Below are positions 7,473 through 15,440 of a stretch of DNA of 63,668 nucleotides, in pieces. This DNA comes from an uncultured Chitinophagaceae bacterium (lineage in GTDB: Bacteria; Bacteroidota; Bacteroidia; Chitinophagales; Chitinophagaceae), in assembly GCA_937996595.1 (NCBI GenBank), contig CALKVC010000111.1:1-63668 (forward strand), given 5' to 3'. The notes beneath the pieces were generated by a model. That model did not search any database. It was not told where the DNA came from and was given only the letters and a program-made list of their open reading frames with translations. A program made the position numbers and the translations under genes. How positions within the stretch are numbered: the stretch's first letter is position 1; every line of letters begins with the position of its first letter.

Positions 7473-10400
7473 TACTTGTCTTGCTTTGTTTCTTTAATAC
7501 AAATATCGTATTTGAAGTATAATCAGAATCAATTGTTTCATGGCAGGGCATTTCAAGTTCCGATGCCAGCTCCCTGATTTTTTTTCCCGAAAGGAATGAA
7601 AGTTTATTACCACCAGTCTTGTTAAAACCGATCAGCCTGGTTGAAAAGAATTCTGTCAGCTCTGTCCGCTTATGCCTTCCTTCATTGTCTTTGTTTCCTT
7701 CCCTGATGATAAGTACGGCGCCGGGATTAAGGTGAGCAGCAGCACGCCTGATCACGGTTTCCTGGTCTGCTGCTCCCAGGTAGTGAAGCATATCAGACAA
7801 GATGATGGCATCATATGACTCAAATTCAAAAGACATGATATCGGCATGCACAAAGTTCAGTTTATCTGTTTTGCTGAAACAATGGCAGGCTGTAATGACC
7901 TTCTCTTCATCATAATCAAATGCTGTTATCTCCCTTTTTGCTGATGCAAATGCCAGCATGTAAGACATGAACCCGTAACCGCATCCGGCATCCAAAATCT
8001 TCCCTTCGCGGGGAACCAGGCTGTTAAAAACCCGGTAATCCTTTTCCAGCCTAACTTTCACTTTCATATACCATTCCAGTACCGGGCCTTTATACAGGTA
8101 ATTGTAAAACAGTTTTTCCCGGAAATAGGCAGGTTGCTCAATTTCCTGTTTAAGCTTTTCAAACTCATTCCTGAAATATGAGCCTATTTTCTTAGCCCGT
8201 TCCGCATATCCGTTACCGAAAGAAAGGTCATCGGGCTTTATCCTTGGAAGATAGCTCAGTGTTACCTGTCCGTCTTTGAGGAGTGCGTCTTTTTTTGTAA
8301 GCGTGTAATCGGTACCGTGAATCATGATGGGCAAAATATCCGCCCCCAGTTTTTCGGCCAGGTAGAATGCCCCTTTGTGAAAACGGCCGATGGTACCGTC
8401 AACCGACCGGGTGCCTTCCGGGAAAATAATGAAGGAATACCCCTGTTTCATCCTGTCGGCAATCCTGTCAGTATGCTGTTCAACCTGCTCGGCCGGAAAA
8501 TAATCTGCCATCCTTATTACCGGGCCGAAAAACGGAGCATTCCATTTCCTGTTGTTGGTAAACATCAGTATCCTGGGGCTCAGCATCACCAGTGGCACGA
8601 TATCAAGCGATGACTGGTGGTTACAGATGATGATGGCGGGTTTTGTAAGGTCTTCATTCAGTGGGTTGATGATCTTCTTTTTTACATTTGCCATGATATA
8701 CATAAGCGACCAGGCTACTTTCGAGAGCATCCGGTGATACAGCAACTTGCCCTTCTCTTTCACCCGCAACCGAACAAATATCCTTCCGATGATGGTGAAT
8801 GTTATGCTCCAGTGAAGAAAAAATGAAAATGCAAAAGCAGATTTAAGGAAACTGGTAAGTGTCCAGGGAAATAAATTCCGCTTCACCCTGTTACCAATAA
8901 GCAGGTTAAAGAAAAACGGGATGAGTATCTGCGACATGATGACCACACTCAGGATACCAACGATGGAGATGAGTGCTATGGACCGCAGGGCCGGGTGTTT
9001 GGCAAATACCAGTACGCCCAACCCGGCAATGGTTGTTATGGCCGATAACAGGATAGAAGACTTGAATGATGACAGGTTTTTTTTCCCTGTTTTATATTCC
9101 TGGAGCAGGCCGTTCATGATAAACAGGCTGTAATCGTCGCCCAAACCAAATATTAGCGCAGAAACAATAATGTTGATGATGTTGAAACTGATGCCTGCCA
9201 AACCCATGATGCCCAAAATCCATATCCAGGTGATGAACATTGGAATAAATGAAACCAACGTCAGTTCTATCCGTCCGTACATCAGCAATAGAACAATAAA
9301 TACCAGCAATGATGTCATAAGGGCGATGCTGCTGAAATCATCCCTGATAATTTGAACTAACCGTGAAGAAAGATATTGCTTATCCAGTACGGTAACTTCC
9401 GGATGGTTTTCAAATTCATTGTACACCGATTGCTTTTTTCCCTGCGCAACCTTTAAGAGGGTAACCACTGTTGCCTTGCCGGGTTTTTCTGTAATATAAT
9501 CATCCAGAAAATTCCTGCGGACAGCATCCATTGCTTCCCTGCTAACCGGCAAATAATCCTTATCAAGCATTTCCCTGAACCGGTCAAATGCAGCCGGGTT
9601 ATATTTTAAAGCTGCTCCTTCCCTGGTTAATGCGGCCATCAGTGAGTCTTTTTTCCCGGCCGACCAGTATTGTTTCCATTTCCTGATTCTCGCCTCCTGT
9701 AAATCACCGGAAATTATGAGCGATGAAACACCCGATTGCTTTTTTATAACCCCCGCTTCCTGTAACCGGCGGATATTTCCCGATAATTGCTCATTACCTG
9801 CAAGCGCTTCATCCAGCGATCTTCCTTCGGTAACCAGGTACACCGACTGTAAGGCAAACTGGTTCAGGTCATTCAGTTTTTTCTCTGATTCCTTCAAACC
9901 GGCAGACATGAAATTCATCCGTTGCATGTCTGATTCAAACCCTACTTTCGTTGACCAGTATGCGAAGAAGATTGTGAGCAGCAAAATGGCCATTACCAGG
10001 TACTTGTTGTAATCAGGCCTAAGAGATGCCAGTTTATCTATCCATGATAATTCATGTTCCTTTGCCCTTGCTTTATCCAATTGCCTGTCTTCATGGCCGA
10101 TAAAATGAGGAAGGAAAATCAACGAACTCAGTGAAGCGCCGATCAAACTGAAAGCGGCAAACAAACCGAGGTCTTTCAGCATTTCCGATTCTACGAATTC
10201 CAGGCAGAGGAAACCACCGATAGTAGTGAAACTGCCTACCGTCATGGGAAGAGCCAGGTCAGCGATCAGTTCATGCATGTTACGCGTATGCCGGTAATGG
10301 TTGAACACATGCAGTGAATAATTTACAGCTATGCCTAATATTACCGACCCGGTACCCAGGGCAATAACAGAAATACTTCCTTTGATGAAATAAATGGCAG

Positions 10401-11334
10401 CCAGAGAAAACAATGCCCCTGAAATAACAGGTATCAGTATAATAAATGGAGCCCGCTTCTTCTTAAAATACAATCCAAGGAATACGATGATGAACAAAAC
10501 GGTGATACCCTGTGTAATCATGCTGTCTTTCCGCAATTGCAGCGCATTGCCAACCGAAACAGCTGTTGCGCCAAAATAGCTTGCCGATACCTTATTAAAA
10601 CTGCTGCGCTGCGATTCTATGATACTGTCAAGCTTTTCAAGCATTACCGCATTTTTTCCGGTATTATTAGGCGGATACTCCGGTGTTATGAACAGCAGCA
10701 GGTTTTTAAGGTCTTTTGTTACAACATAATTATCGTACAGTTCAAAATTATCATCATACTGCAGTTGCTGTAGCTTTTTCAACCCGATAAAGCTGATGCC
10801 AACCGGGTCTTTGCTTATCATTGATTTAAGGGCGAAGCCGGCCGGTGAAGTAAGCGTACGGATATTCTGTTCCAGCGTTTCCCTTATTTTACCCGCGCCG
10901 GTGAGCGAGTCTATTGCCTGGTAATCTGATTCATCCAGGTAAACAGGCAAATGATCGCTGATGGTATTATACAAGCCCATGGTAAGCTCTTCATCAACCC
11001 TACCGTTTATTTTTTTTATATAGCCTGATAGCTTACCTCTGATGGCAGACTCAAGCGAATCGGCATATGCCACCAGCATATCAGGGTCTGCTTCCGCTTC
11101 CTGCTTTTGCAAACTCACCGTTACAACCAGCTTATCTATGAATTTTGAATTCTGAAATACTTCATTCAGCTTTTCAATCTTTTTGTCTTTAGGCAAGATC
11201 CTGGAAATATCTTCCTCAAAATTTACCTGCAATGCAAAATAACCCGGTATGATCAATGAGGCAGCAAACACCAGGAAGAGCAGAGCTTTCCTTTTGGTAA
11301 AAAAATCATAAATGCTGATGAGTGCTTTCTGCAT
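7459..11334 (-). CDS. trifunctional MMPL/RND transporter - PlsC acyltransferase - SAM methyltransferase fusion
   Basis: One uninterrupted frame of 1291 residues carries three domains. Residues 1-815 form an MMPL-type RND exporter with two repeats: a first helix at 15-35, membrane blocks near 275-410 and 670-815, and a GLGDDYS proton-relay-like motif near 731-737. Residues about 880-1060 form a canonical lysophospholipid acyltransferase with His906 and Asp911 (HX4D) and FPEGTRS at 971-977. Residues about 1080-1285 form a class I SAM methyltransferase with DAGCGYG at 1115-1121. The protein likely exports the pigment or lipid across the inner membrane while acylating and methylating it. Similar trifunctional proteins are, as I recall, annotated in other Bacteroidota, so the fusion looks like a stable architecture. 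The cargo is inferred. Confidence 0.9.
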   Translation of the reverse strand: MQKALISIYDFFTKRKALLFLVFAASLIIPGYFALQVNFEEDISRILPKDKKIEKLNEVFQNSKFIDKLVVTVSLQKQEAEADPDMLVAYADSLESAIRGKLSGYIKKINGRVDEELTMGLYNTISDHLPVYLDESDYQAIDSLTGAGKIRETLEQNIRTLTSPAGFALKSMISKDPVGISFIGLKKLQQLQYDDNFELYDNYVVTKDLKNLLLFITPEYPPNNTGKNAVMLEKLDSIIESQRSSFNKVSASYFGATAVSVGNALQLRKDSMITQGITVLFIIVFLGLYFKKKRAPFIILIPVISGALFSLAAIYFIKGSISVIALGTGSVILGIAVNYSLHVFNHYRHTRNMHELIADLALPMTVGSFTTIGGFLCLEFVESEMLKDLGLFAAFSLIGASLSSLIFLPHFIGHEDRQLDKARAKEHELSWIDKLASLRPDYNKYLVMAILLLTIFFAYWSTKVGFESDMQRMNFMSAGLKESEKKLNDLNQFALQSVYLVTEGRSLDEALAGNEQLSGNIRRLQEAGVIKKQSGVSSLIISGDLQEARIRKWKQYWSAGKKDSLMAALTREGAALKYNPAAFDRFREMLDKDYLPVSREAMDAVRRNFLDDYITEKPGKATVVTLLKVAQGKKQSVYNEFENHPEVTVLDKQYLSSRLVQIIRDDFSSIALMTSLLVFIVLLLMYGRIELTLVSFIPMFITWIWILGIMGLAGISFNIINIIVSALIFGLGDDYSLFIMNGLLQEYKTGKKNLSSFKSSILLSAITTIAGLGVLVFAKHPALRSIALISIVGILSVVIMSQILIPFFFNLLIGNRVKRNLFPWTLTSFLKSAFAFSFFLHWSITFTIIGRIFVRLRVKEKGKLLYHRMLSKVAWSLMYIMANVKKKIINPLNEDLTKPAIIICNHQSSLDIVPLVMLSPRILMFTNNRKWNAPFFGPVIRMADYFPAEQVEQHTDRIADRMKQGYSFIIFPEGTRSVDGTIGRFHKGAFYLAEKLGADILPIMIHGTDYTLTKKDALLKDGQVTLSYLPRIKPDDLSFGNGYAERAKKIGSYFRNEFEKLKQEIEQPAYFREKLFYNYLYKGPVLEWYMKVKVRLEKDYRVFNSLVPREGKILDAGCGYGFMSYMLAFASAKREITAFDYDEEKVITACHCFSKTDKLNFVHADIMSFEFESYDAIILSDMLHYLGAADQETVIRRAAAHLNPGAVLIIREGNKDNEGRHKRTELTEFFSTRLIGFNKTGGNKLSFLSGKKIRELASELEMPCHETIDSDYTSNTIFVLKKQSKTSNGAI

Positions 11335-11345
11335 GAAAAATATGC

Positions 11346-12542
11346 TTACCCTGCCAGGATAGATTTTCTATTAGATAATTTCAATATTGCAAATGTTATG
11401 GTGCCAAACAATGCCCCGGCCAGTATTGCGAGCGTGATGCTGCCGTACAGGTATTGTTGCAGGTTTTTTGTTATGTAATCAAGGGTGATTGATTTGCTGA
11501 AATCAAGTTGCATGGCGTGTTGCCCCATCCAGAACGCCCCTGTTTTATAACTCAGGTAAATGATGAACGGGATCATGGGTGGTATGCTGATATTGGCTGC
11601 AATGATCACCAACGGTTTGTTCAGCTTCAGGAGGATGGCCATTGTGATAGCCAGTAAAAGCTGAAAACCCCAAACAGGTGCGATTCCCATAAAAACACCC
11701 CATGCCACAGAAACAGATTTTACCTGGTCAGAATGAGCATTACTGAACAGGTGCTCATGCAGCTTCTGACGGAAATTTTTTTTTATGAAAATACTCCTGA
11801 ACAGGTCCCTTGGCTTAATATATATAACGGTAATGATTACCAGAAAAGTGTTCAGTACGCCGATACGGGCAAAATCGCGGTAAGGCCTGAAATGAGAAAC
11901 CCTGGTTTCTTTGGGCGCATAATAAACGGTTACGGGCACCGATATCACCTTTACGCCTTTCCAGGCTGCCCTTACCAATACTTCAATTTCAAATTCATAC
12001 TTGTACGTGAAGAATTTCATTTTCTCCAATGGTTTCAGCGGGTACAGGCGGTATCCCGATTGGGTATCCGGGCTGCTGATGCCTGTTTCCAGTTTGAACC
12101 AGAAATTGGAGAACTTGTTGCCAAAGCTGCTTCCGCCGGGCACGGAAGCCTGGTCCATATTTCGTGCACCGATGATGATGGCATTCTTTTCTTCCTCCAG
12201 TTTTTCAATGAACGATGGCAGGTCGCTGGCAAAATGCTGCCCGTCAGAATCTATGGTTATGGCATATTCATACCCTTTGCTGCAGGCATACCTGAAAGCG
12301 GTTCTTAACGCCCAGCCTTTCCCTTTATTTTTTTCATAACTGATAGGTTGTACAAAAGGAAATGAACTGATGATGGAACCTGTATTGTCTGTTGACCCGT
12401 CATTTACCACTATGATGTGGTTTGTGTAAGCATGTACATCTTCAATAACTGCTGCCAGTGATTTTTCATTGTTGTATGTGGGAATAATTACACATACTTT
12501 CAGGTTATCAAACTTCTCTTTATATATGGCAGTACCACTCAT
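11346..12542 (-). CDS. GT2 glycosyltransferase with C-terminal DUF2062 membrane domain
   Basis: This is the first gene of the pigment operon, 398 residues. The N-terminal half is a family 2 glycosyltransferase (dolichyl-phosphate mannose synthase-like), with VIIPTYNNE at 18-26, VVNDGSTDN at 45-53 and the metal-binding DSDGQH at 98-103. The C-terminal part, about 268-390, is a DUF2062 hydrophobic domain (VFMGIAPVWGFQ and two or three membrane segments). The GT2-DUF2062 pairing is frequent next to flexirubin genes in Bacteroidota. It may glycosylate a lipid or the pigment. It ends 11 bases before the MMPL fusion. A perfect -7 element lies 38 bases upstream of its ATG. Confidence 0.87.
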   Translation of the reverse strand: MSGTAIYKEKFDNLKVCVIIPTYNNEKSLAAVIEDVHAYTNHIIVVNDGSTDNTGSIISSFPFVQPISYEKNKGKGWALRTAFRYACSKGYEYAITIDSDGQHFASDLPSFIEKLEEEKNAIIIGARNMDQASVPGGSSFGNKFSNFWFKLETGISSPDTQSGYRLYPLKPLEKMKFFTYKYEFEIEVLVRAAWKGVKVISVPVTVYYAPKETRVSHFRPYRDFARIGVLNTFLVIITVIYIKPRDLFRSIFIKKNFRQKLHEHLFSNAHSDQVKSVSVAWGVFMGIAPVWGFQLLLAITMAILLKLNKPLVIIAANISIPPMIPFIIYLSYKTGAFWMGQHAMQLDFSKSITLDYITKNLQQYLYGSITLAILAGALFGTITFAILKLSNRKSILAG

Positions 12543-12579
12543 CCTAAATGTTAATTGCTAGGGTTTTTCCGAAAAACAT

Positions 12580-12587
12580 CAAAATTA
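12580..12587 (-). promoter_or_regulatory. -7 promoter element of pigment operon
   Basis: On the minus strand this reads TAATTTTG, an exact match to the Bacteroidota primary sigma -7 consensus TAnnTTTG. It ends 38 bases before the ATG of the first pigment operon gene. No clear -33 TTG is seen at the usual distance. Confidence 0.55.
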
Positions 12588-12667
12588 CCATAAAACTGTA
12601 AAGAATAATGAAACTGTTCATCATACAGCCTGCATTTGATAGCACTGCTTGATTTGATACCGACAAA

Positions 12668-13429
12668 TCAATCGCCAAAAAGATTCAATGCGTTGGCCGT
12701 GGTTATACTGGCCACTTCTTCAGGAGAAACCTGCCTGATAGCTGCTATTTTTTCCTGCACCAGTTTCAGGTAACTGCTTTCATTCCTTTTTCCCCTGAAT
12801 GGCACCGGCGTAAGGTAAGGCGCATCTGTTTCCAGCACCAGGTGTTGCAGTCCGATATCCCTGATAACTTCCGCCAAACCGGCATTCTTATATGTAACAA
12901 CTCCCCCGATACCCAGTAAGAACCCAAGTTCAATGATTGCTTCAGCATCTTTCCTGCTGCCGCCAAAACAATGAAAAATGCCACGTACCCTGCCTGTATA
13001 TTCCTTTACCACATCAATGGTTTCCTGCATGGCCTCCCTGGTATGTATCACAATGGGCAGTTTATGATCAATGGCCAGCAATATCTGCCTGTGAAAAGCA
13101 TCATATTGTGCATCTGTAAATGTCTTATCCCAGTAAAAGTCGAGCCCGATCTCGCCAATGGCTGCAAATTTTCTCCTGTTTACCATGTCAAAAACCAACG
13201 CCAGTTCTTCTTCTACATTTTCATTTACCGAGCAGGGATGCAACCCGGCCATACAAAAGCAGATTCCCGGGTAATCTTTTTCCATTAGTAACATGGCTTC
13301 CGTTGTTTTGCTGTCGATAGCCGGCAGGAAAAATTTTCCTATGCCGGCATCCATGGCCCTTTTCATCACTTCATCCCGGTCGCTGTCAAATTCTTCCACA
13401 TAAAGATGGCAATGGCTGTCAATTAGCAT
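12668..13429 (-). CDS. tatD: TatD-family metal-dependent hydrolase/DNase
   Basis: The 253-residue protein has the usual TatD length. The metal-site motifs are DSHCHLY at 4-10 (His6, His8), GEIGLDFYWD near 92-101, VIHTREA near 128-134, HCFGGS near 153-158 and LETDAPYL near 199-206. TatD proteins are 3'-5' exonucleases that act on single-stranded or damaged DNA and RNA. The gene lies between the pigment operon and the deacetylase gene, transcribed alone. Upstream on the minus strand there is only a near match to the -7 element, GATTTTTG. Confidence 0.93.
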   Translation of the reverse strand: MLIDSHCHLYVEEFDSDRDEVMKRAMDAGIGKFFLPAIDSKTTEAMLLMEKDYPGICFCMAGLHPCSVNENVEEELALVFDMVNRRKFAAIGEIGLDFYWDKTFTDAQYDAFHRQILLAIDHKLPIVIHTREAMQETIDVVKEYTGRVRGIFHCFGGSRKDAEAIIELGFLLGIGGVVTYKNAGLAEVIRDIGLQHLVLETDAPYLTPVPFRGKRNESSYLKLVQEKIAAIRQVSPEEVASITTANALNLFGD

Positions 13430-13576
13430 GATGTCATTCGTTTATTATCCCGGTATATAAATAAATATTCACAAAAATCCAAGCCCGTTTTGGTTTAAAA
13501 AAAAATAATAAAAGTTGTGATTATTAAAACATAACAGTAACATAGGCTCAGTTTTCATAGGGTACGGATTAAAAAC

Positions 13577-13600
13577 GGGCCAGGGTTTCTACCCAGGCCC
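13577..13600 (-). terminator. Rho-independent terminator overlapping the end of the deacetylase gene
   Basis: The arms at 13577-13586 and 13591-13600 form a 10-bp stem with one internal mismatch and a 4-base loop; on the minus strand a T5 run follows. The upstream arm encodes the last residues of the deacetylase (Gly-Pro-Gly), and its TAG stop at 13589-13591 lies at the arm-loop junction, so coding sequence and terminator share bases. Confidence 0.75.
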
Positions 13601-14245
13601 ACTTTTTTTTAAATCATCTTTCCATTCGATCTTCTTAAATTCAAATCCTTTGTTCCTGAAATGTTCCAGCGTTCCTGTAAGTGCATAACGCATACGGTCA
13701 GCCGCTTTTTCACTGTCATGGAATACCACTATTGAGCCGGCTTTGGTGTTTTTCAACACATTATCCAGGCATTTTGAGGGTGTTATGCCAATGTCAAAAT
13801 CTCCGCTCAGTACGCTCCACATCACGGTTTGCAATCTGAAACGCGGTTTGCTTAACTGCTGTTGCTGATACCAGGTAATTTTTCCATACGGGGGGCGAAA
13901 CAGGTTGCTTTCTATGTATATTCCCGCTTTCGCAATATCCTCCAGGTATTCCTCATTTTTTGTGTTCCATCCGTTGAGGTGGTTAAAACTGTGATTGCCC
14001 ACTGTGTGCCCCTCGGCTATTATCCGTTTATATATATCAGGAAACGCCTGCACATTTTTTCCAATACAGAAAAAGGTTGCCATGGCTCCGTATTTCTTCA
14101 ATTCATCCAGCACAAACGGGGTGATTTCAGGGTGTGGACCATCATCAAAACTCAGGTAAATATGCTTGCCGCTGCCGGGCATTGACCAGGTGCAATGCCT
14201 ATAAAGGGCCCTAAGCCACCAGGGCGTTCTTGCCAGGTAAAACAT
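13589..14245 (-). CDS. polysaccharide deacetylase (NodB homology domain)
   Basis: From the ATG at 14243-14245 this is a 218-residue carbohydrate esterase family 4 protein that removes N- or O-acetyl groups from peptidoglycan or other envelope glycans. Visible NodB motifs are SFDDGPHP at 32-39 (catalytic Asp pair), His85 and His89 in HSFNHL, and RPPYG at 117-121. The MFYLARTPWWLR start resembles the usual beginning of Bacteroidota homologues; an upstream TTG at 14287 would add 14 residues and is less likely. There is no classical signal peptide, although a short hydrophobic N-terminus could associate with the membrane. The stop is embedded in a terminator. Confidence 0.9.
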   Translation of the reverse strand: MFYLARTPWWLRALYRHCTWSMPGSGKHIYLSFDDGPHPEITPFVLDELKKYGAMATFFCIGKNVQAFPDIYKRIIAEGHTVGNHSFNHLNGWNTKNEEYLEDIAKAGIYIESNLFRPPYGKITWYQQQQLSKPRFRLQTVMWSVLSGDFDIGITPSKCLDNVLKNTKAGSIVVFHDSEKAADRMRYALTGTLEHFRNKGFEFKKIEWKDDLKKSGPG

Positions 14246-14290
14246 CCGGCAATTTACGTAAATACAACTAACACAGCGGATACCCAAATA

Positions 14291-14319
14291 AAAAACTGCC
14301 CCATAAAGAGGCAGTTTTT
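14291..14319 (-). terminator. Rho-independent terminator after the lipoprotein gene
   Basis: A perfect 10-bp stem, AAAAACTGCC at 14291-14300 and GGCAGTTTTT at 14310-14319, encloses a 9-base loop. Read on the minus strand it ends in a T-rich run, directly downstream of the lipoprotein gene that stops at 14346. Confidence 0.8.
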
Positions 14320-14345
14320 ATATGAATTAAGCTTTTGCTTTTTTG

Positions 14346-15272
14346 TTAATACGGAAGGATGAATGTACGCACTACACCGTTTGCACCTGTATAAACCACT
14401 TTGTAGTAGTAGGTAGAACCAAGTGCCGGGCAGGTTGTAGGGTTTCCGGCTGAATCCAGGCCGAATGTTACCACTACATTGGAAGCCATCCTTTCGTGAG
14501 CCAGTTCACCGCTAACAAGCCTGAAATCACAATCCTGGCGGATAACCATCGGCTGGTTTATCTTGGTAACAAACGGGGTTCCGAAACGGTTGATTCCCCA
14601 TTCTGAAATACCGGTTGTATTACCGTCTGAATGCGTTCCAATGGTTGAAATCACAATACCATTATTATAAGTGAAAGTGCGTTTTTTGGCAACCTGCCAG
14701 CTACGCTGAGCACCATTGTCGAAAGTAACATTCATGCCAGGGCTGCTGATAGTATGTATGATGGTTCCCATAGAAGCCAGGTCACGAAGGCGGCCACCGG
14801 AAACATTGGTAACAATATGTGTTCCATTAATGGTGATACTCCTGTTGTCCCTGATTCGGGTAATTTTCAAATTCTGGATGTTGGTGGTAAGCACGGCTCC
14901 TGCATCCCTCCAACGCTGGCCCAAAGGCATGGTAAGCACCACAACACCTGTACGGATTCGCGTACCTGAACAGTTATTCCCGTTGTAGGTAATGGTAATC
15001 CTTCTTAACGTGGCTGTTGAATCAAGTACCACTGTTGCATCACAGGGTAAGGTAAGCACGGCCTGCTCACGTCCTTCAAATGCAACAAAGTTTTCTACTG
15101 CAGCATTGGCGTCATTGATGGCCGCATCAGATTCTGCTGAGAACCTAGACTGGTCATCGGAATGGGTGGTAAGGTCTGAATTGTCTGAAGCCGTATCATC
15201 TTTTTTACAGCTTGTGAAAGTTACTGACATTGCTATAAAAGCAAAAAGTACGAACCGTAATGTCTTTTTCAT
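14346..15272 (-). CDS. putative secreted lipoprotein of unknown function
   Basis: From the ATG at 15270-15272 the protein has 308 residues. It begins with a lipoprotein signal MKKTLRF, a hydrophobic core and TFTSC followed by KKDD, so it is probably lipidated and exported. The mature part is rich in Thr, Asn and Ser and in beta-strand-like stretches with four or so cysteines. I do not recognise a domain. A second in-frame ATG at 15305 would add 11 residues that spoil the signal peptide. It is transcribed divergently from gltX and has its own terminator, so it is probably monocistronic. Confidence 0.75.
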   Translation of the reverse strand: MKKTLRFVLFAFIAMSVTFTSCKKDDTASDNSDLTTHSDDQSRFSAESDAAINDANAAVENFVAFEGREQAVLTLPCDATVVLDSTATLRRITITYNGNNCSGTRIRTGVVVLTMPLGQRWRDAGAVLTTNIQNLKITRIRDNRSITINGTHIVTNVSGGRLRDLASMGTIIHTISSPGMNVTFDNGAQRSWQVAKKRTFTYNNGIVISTIGTHSDGNTTGISEWGINRFGTPFVTKINQPMVIRQDCDFRLVSGELAHERMASNVVVTFGLDSAGNPTTCPALGSTYYYKVVYTGANGVVRTFILPY

Positions 15273-15428
15273 AAATAATAATTTTTTGTTTTTGTTACGA
15301 TACATAGATGCAAGGAAACGTTAAAGGTTTAATCCATAATAAATAATTATTAAAATTGTGCCAGTTACCATTCCAAAACGGTAAAACTAACATCCTATTA
15401 TTAATAACAGCACTAATTAACTGATCCT

Positions 15429-15436
15429 TAACTTTG
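15429..15436 (+). promoter_or_regulatory. -7 promoter element of gltX, near-leaderless
   Basis: TAACTTTG matches the TAnnTTTG consensus exactly and ends only four bases before the gltX ATG at 15441. Transcription would start at or next to the initiation codon. Confidence 0.6.
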
Positions 15437-15440
15437 TATC

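Noticed and set aside
11733..12308. Long plus-strand open frame opposite the GT2-DUF2062 gene
   Set aside because: It is fully antisense to a gene with clear family motifs, and its translation is low in recognisable structure.
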